A stretch of 49,842 bases of DNA. Origin: Bacteroidales bacterium. GTDB taxonomy: Bacteria > Bacteroidota > Bacteroidia > Bacteroidales > B18-G4. The position numbers and the translations under genes are program-made. Positions within the stretch are counted from its first letter, which is position 1, and each line of letters begins with the position of its first letter. A model generated the notes under the pieces. The model did no database searches. It saw only the letters and a list, made by a program, of their open reading frames with translations, and was not told the DNA's origin. The stretch covers positions 1-49,842 of the forward strand of contig JAGYMZ010000016.1 in the NCBI GenBank assembly GCA_018400295.1. Reading direction: 5' to 3'. Shown here one piece after another: positions 25,529 to 35,014 of this stretch.

Positions 25529-26887
25529 ATGATCATGGGGAAAAACATACTCGTAATTGATGACGACTTGTACATTAACAATTTACTGGAGAAGTTGTTA
25601 CAAAAAGAAGGGTACCATACTTTTTCTGCGACGAAGGGGCGGATGGGTCTTGAAATCCTCAAAGATGAGAATATAGACCTGGCTTTGTGTGATATCCGTT
25701 TGCCGGACATCAATGGTGTGGAAGTACTGAAAAGCTCCCGGAAAATATCACCGGATACTAAAATGATCATGATCACAGCCTATGCTGAGATCCGAACGGC
25801 AGTGGAAACCATTAAGCTCGGAGCCGTTGAATATGTTACGAAACCCATTTATCCTGAAGAGATACTTCAACTCATCAAAAGCCATCTCAAGGTCAGGCCC
25901 AAAAAGGAGCCGCGGGATAACGACCGCCAAAAGTTCATTGCCGGGGAGAGTCAGGTTATGCGGAAAGTCATTGAGCAGTCCGGGCTGGTAGCCCCTACGG
26001 ACATGTCGGTGCTTATCCAGGGGGAGACCGGATCCGGGAAGGAATATATTGCCCGTCTGATCCACAGAAAGAGCCTGAGGAAAGATAAAAAATTCGTTGC
26101 CATTGATTGCGGGGCAATACCCAAGGAGCTGGCTGCAAGTGAGCTTTTCGGGCATGTCAAAGGCGCATTCACAGGAGCAATAAGCAATAAATCGGGTTAT
26201 TTTGAGGAGGCCAACGGAGGCACGATCTTCCTGGATGAAATAGGTAATTTGTCATACGAAACCCAGGTAAAACTCTTGCGTGCCATACAATTAAAGGTAA
26301 TATCCAAAGTTGGGGGGATTAAAGACATTCCCGTTGACGTGCGCATCCTGTCTGCATCGAATACAGATCTGATGCAAGCGGTGGAGGATGGGCATTTTCG
26401 CGAAGATCTCTACCACCGCATCAATGAATTCAAATTAACCGTTCCTCCCCTCCGGGAGCGCGAAAACGACATCATCATATTTGCAGAACACTTCCTGGAT
26501 GAAGCCAATCGAGAGCTTAACAGAGATGTCAGGGGATTCGATCATGATGTGATCAATGCATTTCTGAAGTATCACTGGTATGGTAATCTCCGGGAGATCC
26601 GGAACGTAGTAAAAAGAAGTGTACTGATCGCGGGAGAAGGCAACGTTAGCCTGGATTGTTTGCCCGAAGAATTGAAAATGGAACCTGCCCGGGTTCCGCA
26701 CATGGATGAAACAGAAGCGGATGACCTCGGGAGCCAGCTGAAAGATGCAGCACATAACGCGGAAAGACGGGTGATCATGAAAGCGCTGCAGGAAGCGAAT
26801 TTCAATAAGACCCGGGCTGCCCGGATATTGAACATTGACCGGAAAACCCTCTATAATAAAATAAAAGTGCTGGGTATCGATTCATAA
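25529..26887 (+). CDS. NtrC-family sigma-54-dependent response regulator
   Basis: The 452-residue product (ATG 25529; ATG 25535 or GTG 25517 also possible) has a receiver domain (LVIDDDLYINN, phospho-acceptor Asp55 in CDIRLPDINGVE, KPI). An AAA+ domain follows, with Walker A GETGSGKE (165-172), the sigma-54 loop GAFTGA (212-217), Walker B GGTIFLDEIGNL, RILSASNTDL, an arginine-finger region and HWYGNLREIRN. A Fis-type helix-turn-helix ends the protein (NFNKTRAARILNIDRKTLYNKI). It should open promoters of RNA polymerase with sigma-54 when phosphorylated, most probably by the hybrid kinase just upstream. A bidirectional terminator follows the stop. Confidence 0.94.
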   Translation: MIMGKNILVIDDDLYINNLLEKLLQKEGYHTFSATKGRMGLEILKDENIDLALCDIRLPDINGVEVLKSSRKISPDTKMIMITAYAEIRTAVETIKLGAVEYVTKPIYPEEILQLIKSHLKVRPKKEPRDNDRQKFIAGESQVMRKVIEQSGLVAPTDMSVLIQGETGSGKEYIARLIHRKSLRKDKKFVAIDCGAIPKELAASELFGHVKGAFTGAISNKSGYFEEANGGTIFLDEIGNLSYETQVKLLRAIQLKVISKVGGIKDIPVDVRILSASNTDLMQAVEDGHFREDLYHRINEFKLTVPPLRERENDIIIFAEHFLDEANRELNRDVRGFDHDVINAFLKYHWYGNLREIRNVVKRSVLIAGEGNVSLDCLPEELKMEPARVPHMDETEADDLGSQLKDAAHNAERRVIMKALQEANFNKTRAARILNIDRKTLYNKIKVLGIDS

Positions 26888-26889
26888 AA

Positions 26890-26915
26890 AAGACCAGGCC
26901 GTCCGGCCTGGTCTT
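26890..26915. terminator. Bidirectional terminator between the activator and dodecin genes
   Basis: An 11-base perfect stem (26890-26900 and 26905-26915, loop GTCC) is flanked by an A run on the left (a T run for minus-strand transcripts) and by an AT-rich stretch on the right. It lies three bases after the activator stop and 26 bases from the dodecin stop, so it can serve both convergent genes. Confidence 0.85.
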
Positions 26916-26941
26916 GCATTTCCATTTTTTACCAATGCATG

Positions 26942-27139
26942 TTATTTCTCTATCTCAAATGAGATCTTTGCATTTACCGCATACGATACGATGTTGTCGT
27001 TCTCAACATTGGCGTTCATATGCTTGATATATATGGATTTGATATTCTTGACCGTCCGGGATGCCTCCTGAACTGCATTTCTGGTTGCTTCTGTAAACCC
27101 TTTTTCTGATGATCCAATAACTTCAATAACTTTAACCAT
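26942..27139 (-). CDS. Dodecin (flavin-binding)
   Basis: The 65-residue protein matches dodecin over its whole length: KVIEVIGSSEKGFTEATRNA at the start, then a helix, then IKSIYIKHMNANVENDNIVSY with the beta strands that build the dodecameric shell. Dodecins store or buffer flavins such as riboflavin or FMN in the cytoplasm. The start is firm because a strong AGGAGG site (27146-27151) lies six bases before the ATG, which is unusual for this lineage. It is convergent with the sigma-54 activator. A link to photo-oxidative stress is inferred from the neighbouring stress genes. Confidence 0.93.
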   Translation of the reverse strand: MVKVIEVIGSSEKGFTEATRNAVQEASRTVKNIKSIYIKHMNANVENDNIVSYAVNAKISFEIEK

Positions 27140-27795
27140 TTTTATCCTCCTGTTTTTATGATGTTACACGAATGAATACACAGGCACGATCAAACAAAAC
27201 CATGCCATTTTACAATGATCTGCCCGGGTTTGTGCAATAAGCCCCAGTGTCGATCACATCCTTTTCACTGCTGCTTGCCCGGAAACTACGCATCCATGCG
27301 TATCTGTCATGGAGAATTCATGATCATATGCCCCGGAGTATGGGGAAGATATTCCACAGGACATGGAAGGTGTTAAAGCATTTAATTCCGGTAAAGGATG
27401 ATGGTTGGTTGATTTGGGATGGTTTGCATTGTGGCATGATCTTTTGGCCATTGGCCGGGATGGCCATAAAAATGTATGCTATGATGACCGACTGGAGATC
27501 AACAATCCTGGAATATATGAAAGAAATATCCTCCCCGGATGTTCAATGGTCAAGAAAAGAACCGGATGCCGTGATCGAGGATGCGATAGGGCATACCAGG
27601 TATAATTCTTCCGACCATCAGGCTATTGAGGAGATCAATTCTTTTGCGCAGAGGACTGCCCATAATCGTTTTCACAGGGTGGACAATGAAATTGCCATCG
27701 ATAAGCAGGCCCGTGAAGGGCAACATGTCAGACACCATATAAAGGACAAAAGATAACATATTTAACACATTATGAACCATTTAAATTATAAGAAC
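27140..27795. other. 656-base stretch without a convincing gene
   Basis: It contains the dodecin ribosome site at its left end. A plus-strand frame 27247-27756 (GTG start, 169 codons) and a minus-strand frame 27550-27780 are open but overlap each other and resemble nothing I know. They are rich in Trp, His and Met, have no sensible leader, and are probably chance. A decayed gene cannot be excluded. Confidence 0.4.
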
Positions 27796-28227
27796 ATGAA
27801 CGTTGCAAAATTATTTATGACCGGATCATTAATTATGCTGATCTTCTTGTTTTCCTGTCAGAATGCCGGAAACAAACAGGATGACGAACAGGGAAGCAAG
27901 GTTAAGGAACAAGCCGAAGACGTAATGGAAGAAACCGGTGAACTCGGGGAAGAAACGAAAGAAGCTTTTATCAGGGAATCCCAGCGAAGAATGGATTACC
28001 TTCAGAAGAAAATCGAGTCGTTGAACGCAAAATTTGATGCCCAGGGTGAAAAGATCGATCAAAATATGCAGGAGCAACTGGAATCCATGCGTGAACAGCG
28101 CGATACAATCCAGAAACAATTAGATGCCATGGAAGCAGCCGGTGAAGAAACCTGGGAAAAGACAAAAAAGCAGGTTCGTGAAAATATGGATAAATTACAG
28201 GATGAACTGGACCGGATAAGAGAATAG
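27796..28227 (+). CDS. Small coiled-coil lipoprotein
   Basis: The 143-residue product begins with a lipoprotein signal (hydrophobic to residue 20, lipobox LFSC, Cys21), so it should be exported and lipid-anchored. The mature part is almost entirely charged heptad-like helix rich in Glu, Lys, Gln and Met (about 30-143), e.g. RRMDYLQKKIESLNAKFD. This suggests a coiled coil or elongated helical bundle. The ATG at 27796 is chosen because the signal peptide starts there; eight upstream codons are open. It has no recognised domain. Its size and make-up resemble the second small lipoprotein at 37868-38281, but the sequences are not obviously related. Confidence 0.8.
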   Translation: MNVAKLFMTGSLIMLIFLFSCQNAGNKQDDEQGSKVKEQAEDVMEETGELGEETKEAFIRESQRRMDYLQKKIESLNAKFDAQGEKIDQNMQEQLESMREQRDTIQKQLDAMEAAGEETWEKTKKQVRENMDKLQDELDRIRE

Positions 28228-28390
28228 GGTGGGTTCTTTATATTTTGCTGATTGTCAGGGCTGTTTTAAAATCCTTTTGTCTTAGGGGGATTTTTTGCAG
28301 CCTTTTTTCTTATGGGTTGCATTATGCCATACAACCTTCGGCTTTTTCTTTCGTACAAGCGTATCATGAACCGAAAATCATAAGATCATT

Positions 28391-29821
28391 ATGCAGGATA
28401 AGGTCAGGAAAGTTGGTTTGACAGGACTGGTTGCTATTGTATTCGGGTCCATGATCGGTGGTGGGATCTTCAACATACCGCAAAACATGGCTGCTCAATC
28501 ATCCCTGGGCCCTGTTTTCATCGCCTGGTTCATAACGGGCACCGGCATGCTCTTTCTGGCATACACGTTCAAGATCCTTTCAAATGCGCGGCCGGATATT
28601 AAATCCGGTATATACGCTTATGCACAGGAAGGATTTGGAAGGTATGTAGGATTTAATGCGGCCTGGGGGTACTGGATCTCTGCTGCTGTTGGCAATGTGG
28701 CTTTCGCTGTGATGTTAAATGATGCGGCGGGGCATTTCTGGCCAGTGCTGCTGGAGCATGGGTGGCAAACCGTTGTATTTGGAGGCGCCCTGATCTGGAT
28801 CATGAATTTTATCGTCCTGAACGGGATCCGTGGTGCCTCAACCCTGAATACTTTGTCTACGATTGCGAAGCTGGTCGCTCTTCTCGTGATCATCGTGATC
28901 ATGATCCTCTTTTTTAAAATGGATAATTTCAGTTTTGCCATTTGGGGAGCGGGGTATGATCTGGGAAGTATCGGAGAACAAATACGGGCGCCCATGATGG
29001 TTACCCTGTGGTGTTTTATAGGTATTGAAGGTGCTGTGGTTATTGCCGGCAGGGCGAGGCGGTCATCTGATGTCGGTAGAGCAACAGTTATCGGATTGTT
29101 GCTGGCCCTGGTCTTATATATCTTGCTGAGCGTTTTGTCTTTCGGGTTGATGCACCAGCCGGAACTGGCTCAGTTGAAAGATCCTTCTTCTGCGTATTTA
29201 TTGTACCATCTTGTCGGGGAATGGGGCATTGATTTTGTGAACATATCCGTGATCATTTCTGTCGGAGGTGCCTGGATTGCCTGGACCATACTGGTTGCCG
29301 AAGTGCCTTATGAAGCTGCCCGCGAAGGGGTTCTGCCGAAAATATTCAGGCGGGTAAACACCAAAGAAGCACCCATGGCGGCATTGTATATTTCCAGCAT
29401 TATTATGACCATCTTTGTTGTGTTGGTCGTGCTGGCCAAGAATGTTTACATGGCAGCCATCAATATAGCCGGCATTATGATCCTGCCTCCCTATATCCTT
29501 AGTGCCGGTTATTTATGGAAAGCATCCGAAAGTTCTCAAATATTGAAGGAAAAGCGGAGAAAGCGTATCAATGCCCTGGCGGTTGGTGTTGTTGCCACCT
29601 TTTACTGTGCCTGGCTGATCTATGCTGCGGGGTTTAATTATATACTGCTGTCGGCTATTTTTTATTCCCTCGGCATCCCATTTTATTATAATGCACATAA
29701 AAAAGATTTGAAAGAAGGGAAGCAAATTTTCAAAGGCTATGAAAGGTTCCTGGCGGCCATTTTTATCATAGCGGCCGTTGTTGCCATTGATTTGCTGGTT
29801 ACCGGAAAGATAAGTTATTAA
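28391..29821 (+). CDS. APC-family amino acid permease / basic amino acid antiporter-like
   Basis: The 476-residue inner-membrane transporter has about twelve hydrophobic segments and the APC-type start VFGSMIGGGIFNIPQNMA (helix 1 GxxIGxGI motif), followed by GTGMLFLAYTF and KSGIYAYAQEGFGRYVGFNAAWGYW. Helix 6 shows MMVTLWCFIGIEGAVVIAGRA. These features match the arginine/ornithine and lysine antiporter branch (ArcD-like APC proteins). Substrate is not fixed by sequence. It stands alone on the plus strand, about 160 bases after the coiled-coil lipoprotein, and converges on a glycosyltransferase gene. Amino acid import or acid-stress exchange are both possible. Confidence 0.87.
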   Translation: MQDKVRKVGLTGLVAIVFGSMIGGGIFNIPQNMAAQSSLGPVFIAWFITGTGMLFLAYTFKILSNARPDIKSGIYAYAQEGFGRYVGFNAAWGYWISAAVGNVAFAVMLNDAAGHFWPVLLEHGWQTVVFGGALIWIMNFIVLNGIRGASTLNTLSTIAKLVALLVIIVIMILFFKMDNFSFAIWGAGYDLGSIGEQIRAPMMVTLWCFIGIEGAVVIAGRARRSSDVGRATVIGLLLALVLYILLSVLSFGLMHQPELAQLKDPSSAYLLYHLVGEWGIDFVNISVIISVGGAWIAWTILVAEVPYEAAREGVLPKIFRRVNTKEAPMAALYISSIIMTIFVVLVVLAKNVYMAAINIAGIMILPPYILSAGYLWKASESSQILKEKRRKRINALAVGVVATFYCAWLIYAAGFNYILLSAIFYSLGIPFYYNAHKKDLKEGKQIFKGYERFLAAIFIIAAVVAIDLLVTGKISY

Positions 29822-29911
29822 AACATGTGTGCCGTTGTGAAGACCTTTACCTGACCGCTTATCCCCCTGGTCTTTATCTTAAGCTATTATCTTTTGTTTT
29901 GCATCCCTGTG

Positions 29912-30838
29912 TCAGGAGACCCTCCTTACCTTGTAAGGTTTCTTTCGCTGCGACTCATAGTAGGTCCGCATGAGCATTTCAATGACGATGCCTATGGTGA
30001 CCAGTTGTATCCCGGCGATCAGCAGGATCAGGCCAAGAATGAGCAGGGGTTTGCCCCAGATATCATGGCCCAGGATCTTTAGCACCAACAAGTAAAAGTT
30101 AATGAGAAGTCCGCCCAGAAATAAAATAAGCCCGAAATTCCCAAACAGATGCATGGGCTTTTGCATGTATTTTTTGAAAAATAATACCAGCAGCAGGTCG
30201 CTGACCACTTTGAAGGTCCTGTTGATCCCATATTTGGATTTTCCGGTGTTGCGTGCGTGATGCATAACGTCCAGCTGGGTTATCCGGGCCCCTTCCAGGG
30301 AGGCAAGCACCGGGATAAAACGGTGAAGTTCACCGTACAAGCCTATGTCTTTGGCGATATTGTTTCGAAATACCTTTAGCGTGCACCCATAGTCCTTTAT
30401 TTTAACGCCGGTTGTGGAACGGATGATCCAATTGGCTATTTTGCTGGGTAACTTGCGTAAAAACATGCCGTCCTGCCGGTTTTTCCGTATGCCGGCAACG
30501 AGGTCCCAGTCTCCTTCTTCTGCATGTTTCAGCATCACCGGGATGTCTAAGGGATCGTTCTGCAGGTCGCCGTCGATGGTAACGATGTATGTTCCCCCGG
30601 CATAATCGATACCGGCGGCCAGGGCGGAGCTCTGGCCATAGTTTTTCTGCAGCTCAATGAGTTTCAGGTCCGGCTCCTGTACCTGTTTTATCTCCTGAAT
30701 GGTATTGTCTGTGGAGCCATCATCAACATAAATTATTTCGTACGAATAGCCTCTGAGGGCATCCCTGATCTGACGGACAAGCGGTGCGATGTTGCCTTCT
30801 TCGTTATAAACACAAACGACAACAGATAATGTAAGCAT
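29912..30838 (-). CDS. GT2 glycosyltransferase, GtrB/DPM1-like polyprenyl-phosphate sugar transferase
   Basis: The 308-residue product has a GT-A domain with SVVVCVYNEEGNI, IIYVDDGSTDNT and the metal motif TIDGDLQNDP, followed by KLPSKIANWI and the amphipathic interfacial helix region. Two C-terminal membrane helices follow (about 230-255 and 260-290, GLILFLGGLLINFYLLVL and LLILGLILLIAGIQLV). This layout is that of bactoprenol-phosphate glucosyl/mannosyl/aminoarabinosyl transferases (GtrB, DPM1, ArnC). It should move a sugar from a nucleotide donor onto polyprenyl phosphate at the cytoplasmic face. No flippase or GtrA gene adjoins it. A promoter candidate lies 61-94 bases upstream of its ATG. 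Confidence 0.88.
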   Translation of the reverse strand: MLTLSVVVCVYNEEGNIAPLVRQIRDALRGYSYEIIYVDDGSTDNTIQEIKQVQEPDLKLIELQKNYGQSSALAAGIDYAGGTYIVTIDGDLQNDPLDIPVMLKHAEEGDWDLVAGIRKNRQDGMFLRKLPSKIANWIIRSTTGVKIKDYGCTLKVFRNNIAKDIGLYGELHRFIPVLASLEGARITQLDVMHHARNTGKSKYGINRTFKVVSDLLLVLFFKKYMQKPMHLFGNFGLILFLGGLLINFYLLVLKILGHDIWGKPLLILGLILLIAGIQLVTIGIVIEMLMRTYYESQRKKPYKVRRVS

Positions 30839-30898
30839 ATTTTCAAAAGGTTGGGTTTGCCTGCAGGCGCTTTATAAAAATCATGTGGTTTCCGGGAC

Positions 30899-30932
30899 CA
30901 AAGATATGAATATTTGTCCGGACCCGGAGAAA
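30899..30932 (-). promoter_or_regulatory. Promoter candidate for the GtrB/DPM-like gene
   Basis: Minus strand: TTTC (30932-30929), a 22-base spacer, then TATCTTTG (30906-30899). The -7 box is a full TAnnTTTG match and the -33 box misses the consensus TTTG by one base. The predicted leader is about 54 bases. Confidence 0.42.
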
Positions 30933-31048
30933 TATACCCGGTGATGACCTGTAAGGGTGGGGGTTCATTGATTCTGCGTGTGTCATCAATCCTATGGAAG
31001 CATAGCAATGGGATTGCGATTTTTGTGAGTACCGGAATGGCCGGGGTA

Positions 31049-33511
31049 TCAATAACCTGTATCCAGGTTTTCCGTGTTATCATCCATCAGGGATTTGTCG
31101 CTTTTCCTTCTGATCTGGTTCAGGCGGTAGCTCACCGTCAGCATGACGATCCGGGATTCGCGCGTGAAAGTGGAATGTTCATAAAAGTGTTGGCCGGTGG
31201 AAGTGAATTCCCGCTTCATGGTGCCGAAAATATCCCTGACCTGTATGGTGGCCGAGAGGGCCCTTTCAAGGAAATTCTGTCGGATGGCAGCATCGGCATA
31301 ATAATATCCTTCCGTAGTGCCCTGGTATGTGATGGATGGTCCACGGTAAGCCGTCCGGATCTCAATGCGTGTGTTTGACCTGAATTTCAGGGTAGTGTTT
31401 AAACGCAAGTTCCAGTTGGTGTTTTTTTTATTGATCTCTTCCCCTTCCAGTTCCCCATTCAAACGGTAATGGTAAACATTCCCGGTCAGGTTGAAGGATA
31501 GCCATGATGCCGGGTCGGTATTGAGCATGGCTTCTGATCCCAGCGCATGATCCTGGTTGAAATTCCTGTATGTATGGATCACGACATCGTCTTCAGCGGA
31601 CAGGATGATGCGGTTGACCAGATTATTGGTGATCCGGTAATATCCTTCCAGGCTTAAAAAGGAGCCGGGCCATTTTTTCAACCATCCGGCTTCCATGGAG
31701 TGGATGTATTCCGGTTCCAATTCCGGGTTCCCTTCCCAAATATTGTTTGCGTCCACATAATACCGGAAGGGTTCCATGGATTTTTCCCTGGGGCGGTTGA
31801 TCCTTTTGGTGTAACTGCCGTAAAGCTGGTGGTTGTTCTTTAATTTTTTCGACAGGTGCAGGGTGGGGAAAAAATCGGGGCGGTCGATTTTGTATACATT
31901 CCCTGTTCTTTCATCTCTAATGGATCGTTTCGTATATTCCATCCGCAGTCCGGCCTGGTAACGTATCCCAAACAAATGATGTGAATAGGTGGCATAGGAT
32001 CCTATGACACTGCGGTTGAAATCCATTTCACTGCTGAAGTCTTCGTTGTTGATCCAGCCGGCAGCACCCCTGTATTCCAGGTAGGAATATTCCTCGAAAT
32101 CTGTGAGCGCACTTAATTCCACCCCGGCTTCAAATCTGGAATTGTTGAAAAATGGTTTTGTGTATTCCAGTTTAAAACGCAATTCCCGGTATCGTTCTTT
32201 CTCATCTGTTTTGATCTTTGAAAACGGCCCGTCCGTAATAATGTATTCCTCAGATGTCATCCATTCTGTGGTGCTGGCATCATCATCCCCGTTGCGGTTG
32301 GCATAAAAAATATAGGAATTGATTTTCTGCCCGAGTGTGTCCATTTTATGGTCGAAAGTAAGCACCATGCCCACATATCCGGTTCTGCGTGGGGAGTCGT
32401 CTTCGCTGATATAATATTCCGGTTTCTCCGTCCCGGGTATCCTGAATTCCTTATTTTCGGTCTTTCCGTCCCAGGCCGAAGTATATACGCCAAACCGCCC
32501 GGAAAGTCCGATGATGGTATTTCCGGATGCGTGCCAGTCGATGCCCGCCCTGCCCCCCATGCCGCCACGGTACCTGTAGCGGGTACCATCCTGGAACAGG
32601 TAAAAGGTAGTATCGGCATGAAACACCTCTCTCTCAGTCAGCCTTTTCCCCTCGTAATTCTGCTCCCGGAAATCCAGTCCCCCGTGCAGGTTCACATTTT
32701 CCGTTTTATAGCTTAACAGAAAATCCCCGTCGTATTTATCGCCTGTGCCTGCTGTCAAGTTGAACAAACCGGTAAATCCCGGATGTTTTTTCTTTTTCAG
32801 GATGATATTGATGATCCCTGCTGTGCCTTCCGGATCGTATTTGGCCGATGGGTTTGTGATGATTTCAATGTTTTCTATGGAGCTTGCAGGAATTTGCTGC
32901 AGGGCTTCGTTGTTTTCCAGAATTGTGGGGCGGCCGTTGACGAGTACCGTGAAACCGGAGCTGCCTCTGAGGGTCACATTGCCCTCAATATCCACCTGTA
33001 CGGAAGGTGTGTTGTCCAGGACATCGGCTGCCGTTCCTCCGGCAGCAAGGATATCCTGGCTTACATTGACCACTTTTTTATCTATTTTATATTCGACCGG
33101 GTCCCTGTCGGCCACAACGTCAACCCCATCCAGCTCAATGCTGGCCGGTTTCAGGCGGATCAGGCCCAGGTCGGTTTTTTGACGGCTGGCAGTGATCCGT
33201 ACCGTATCTGTCATGGATTTTTGAAAACCGATAAAATCGGCTGTCAGGAAATAGTTCCCCACCGGTATGTTTTCCAGTGTAAATTTGCCGTTGCTGCCTG
33301 TGACCGTTCCGGTGATCATGGTGTTTCCGGGCATGCTGAAAAGGATGATATTGGCATATTCTACCGGTGCGTTGGTGGTATGGTGAATGACTTTTCCTGA
33401 AACCGTTGCATTGCCTTTTAATGTGCCATCGTTGCCGGCACCCTGGGAAAAGGAATAAAGGCCATGACAAACGAACAAAACCATTATATACAAGGAGTAT
33501 TTGCTTTGCAT
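31049..33511 (-). CDS. TonB-dependent receptor with carboxypeptidase-regulatory-like domain
   Basis: The 820-residue outer-membrane protein begins with a signal peptide (SLYIMVLFVCHGLYSFSQ); the ATG at 33509-33511 is chosen for this reason, although 17 more codons are open. It carries a carboxypeptidase-D-regulatory-like domain (about 35-120: VSGKVIHHTTNAPVEYANI, GNYFLTADFIGF). A plug domain follows (AADVLDNTPSVQVDIEGNVTL, VLVNGRPTI, then KYDPEGTAGIINIILKKKK), and a long barrel of the OMP_b-brl_3 type. No SusD-like partner is adjacent, so it is not a classic polysaccharide-utilisation pair. The substrate is unknown. The coding density and length are intact. Confidence 0.9.
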   Translation of the reverse strand: MQSKYSLYIMVLFVCHGLYSFSQGAGNDGTLKGNATVSGKVIHHTTNAPVEYANIILFSMPGNTMITGTVTGSNGKFTLENIPVGNYFLTADFIGFQKSMTDTVRITASRQKTDLGLIRLKPASIELDGVDVVADRDPVEYKIDKKVVNVSQDILAAGGTAADVLDNTPSVQVDIEGNVTLRGSSGFTVLVNGRPTILENNEALQQIPASSIENIEIITNPSAKYDPEGTAGIINIILKKKKHPGFTGLFNLTAGTGDKYDGDFLLSYKTENVNLHGGLDFREQNYEGKRLTEREVFHADTTFYLFQDGTRYRYRGGMGGRAGIDWHASGNTIIGLSGRFGVYTSAWDGKTENKEFRIPGTEKPEYYISEDDSPRRTGYVGMVLTFDHKMDTLGQKINSYIFYANRNGDDDASTTEWMTSEEYIITDGPFSKIKTDEKERYRELRFKLEYTKPFFNNSRFEAGVELSALTDFEEYSYLEYRGAAGWINNEDFSSEMDFNRSVIGSYATYSHHLFGIRYQAGLRMEYTKRSIRDERTGNVYKIDRPDFFPTLHLSKKLKNNHQLYGSYTKRINRPREKSMEPFRYYVDANNIWEGNPELEPEYIHSMEAGWLKKWPGSFLSLEGYYRITNNLVNRIILSAEDDVVIHTYRNFNQDHALGSEAMLNTDPASWLSFNLTGNVYHYRLNGELEGEEINKKNTNWNLRLNTTLKFRSNTRIEIRTAYRGPSITYQGTTEGYYYADAAIRQNFLERALSATIQVRDIFGTMKREFTSTGQHFYEHSTFTRESRIVMLTVSYRLNQIRRKSDKSLMDDNTENLDTGY

Positions 33512-33906
33512 GCAAACGTATTGGGAATTTTCGGTCGTTTTCAGAAAATGGCGGTTTGTCAAAAAATCATTTCAAATTTATGGAAAAAATCCATACTTAA
33601 CGTTTTTTATTGCGAATAATCAGCGATTTATTGGATGCGTTTTCATATTTTCATAATGCGAAGACTGCTTCATGCAAACCATAAGAAACCTGTATGAAGA
33701 CCTCTTTTCTGCTCGGGGTTACCAGGCCGGCATGCCCCATACAATGTCATTGTGGGGCGCCGGGGATCAGCCAGGGTATTGGTGTGAACGACCTTCAAAA
33801 GGGCGGAGAAACCCGGCTGCCGGCCCGGTTGCATATGGGGATAAGCTGTTTCCGGGACTGTTTGAAATGATTCACATGATGATATGGCCTTCCGGGGCCC
33901 GGATGT
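33512..33906. other. 395-base intergenic region
   Basis: Upstream of the TonB receptor and downstream of the carotenoid operon. It holds a possible -7 element TAAATTTG on the minus strand (33580-33573), 62 bases before the receptor ATG, with a poor -33 box. A short GC-rich hairpin (33734-33758) lacks a T run. No gene is supported here. Confidence 0.45.
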
Positions 33907-35013
33907 TCACCGGACCCGGATCTTTCTCCCTTTCCATTCATAGCTGTTCATTAGTCGGTTATAAAAGGCCCTGCAGAGGATGGCCAGGAATGATAGATGT
34001 TGTGGCAGTGCATAAAGCAGGTTCATCCGGATGCTTTGTCTGCTGGCCAGGGAAACCAGTATTTTCATGAGCATGATCAGCAAGAGATATGCTCCGGCGA
34101 AATGCCAGTTCCATTGAAGTCCGACGATAAAGATGCCGAACGTTGTGGTTAGCGTATACAGGGTGAGGGCCGCATAATTCCGTCCGAAAAAATCCAGAAC
34201 ATTTTTTGAGAATCCATGCACTGCTTCCTGGAAGCCTTGGTACATCCTGCATCGGATCATCCCTCCACCCAGAAGTGTTGCTGTGCGGCAGCGCAATTTT
34301 TTCATCTTCTTCATGATGTGGATATCTTCAACGGGATTATTGCGGACCAGGGAATGGAAGCGGTGTTGATGGTAAACCGTTGTTTTGAAAAGCATAAACT
34401 GTCCGTTGGCCGCTGCAAAGGCGGGCATCCGTGATTTTTTGATCAGTGGCAGGGGCAGCAGCGTAAGTAATATCCAGTTCATGATGGGGACCGTGGCTTT
34501 TTCGCCGGCAGAATCCATTATCTGATCAGGAAAAATGGACAACAGGTCCAGGGAGTGCCTGTCTGCATATCCGGTTGCGTTCCGGATGAGCCCGGGCGAC
34601 AACGAGACATCTGCATCGAGGAACAGCAGGAAATCCCCGCCGGCTTGCATGGCCAGGGCATGGCAGGCATGATTTTTACCCAGCCAGCCATCTTTTACGC
34701 CATTGCCGTTGATCAGGCTGATGCGCGGATCCTGACGGGCAAAGTCGCGGACGACCCGGCCGGTTTGATCGGTGGATTGGTCATCGTACACGAGGATCTC
34801 CCGGATACCCCCATCCGGGAGATCCTGCCGGAGGAGGTCTGCCAGCAGTCCCGGCAAGTTCTTTTCTTCATTGCGGGCCGGGATCAGGACAGACACTTCA
34901 GGCCCCGGGGGGCCGGGCATCTCTTTTAGCCAGGGCCTGGAAAAAAAATTGATGGCCACCACAACGGCCCGGACGATCAAAAATCCAACCACGAAGGAAG
35001 CTATCCAGGTCAT
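33907..35013 (-). CDS. Carotenoid glycosyltransferase-like GT2 (CruC/CrtQ type)
   Basis: The 368-residue product has an N-terminal membrane helix (residues 1-22) and a GT-A domain with VSVLIPARNEEKNLPGLL, ILVYDDQSTDQT, GKNHACHALA and FLDADVSLSPG. RCRMYQG is a probable acceptor-site region, and three to four hydrophobic segments close the C-terminus (e.g. ALTLYTLTTTFGIFIVGL). This matches the membrane GT2 enzymes that glycosylate carotenoids, such as CrtQ and CruC. The ATG at 35011-35013 is chosen because the helix begins there and it lies one base from the stop of the acyltransferase gene, implying coupling. It is the last gene of the carotenoid operon; transfer of a sugar to a tertiary hydroxyl of the carotenoid is inferred. 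Confidence 0.82.
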   Translation of the reverse strand: MTWIASFVVGFLIVRAVVVAINFFSRPWLKEMPGPPGPEVSVLIPARNEEKNLPGLLADLLRQDLPDGGIREILVYDDQSTDQTGRVVRDFARQDPRISLINGNGVKDGWLGKNHACHALAMQAGGDFLLFLDADVSLSPGLIRNATGYADRHSLDLLSIFPDQIMDSAGEKATVPIMNWILLTLLPLPLIKKSRMPAFAAANGQFMLFKTTVYHQHRFHSLVRNNPVEDIHIMKKMKKLRCRTATLLGGGMIRCRMYQGFQEAVHGFSKNVLDFFGRNYAALTLYTLTTTFGIFIVGLQWNWHFAGAYLLLIMLMKILVSLASRQSIRMNLLYALPQHLSFLAILCRAFYNRLMNSYEWKGRKIRVR

Positions 35014-35014
35014 A

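Noticed and set aside
27247..27756. 169-codon plus-strand frame with GTG start
   Set aside because: No known motif, no leader, odd composition, and overlapping open frames on the other strand; kept only as an uncertain intergenic region.
31049..33511. SusC-like receptor of a polysaccharide-utilisation locus
   Set aside because: No SusD-like lipoprotein or glycoside hydrolase adjoins it, and the barrel looks like the OMP_b-brl_3 type.
33734..33758. GC-rich hairpin as a terminator of the TonB receptor or carotenoid genes
   Set aside because: It lies upstream of the receptor and has no T run in either direction.
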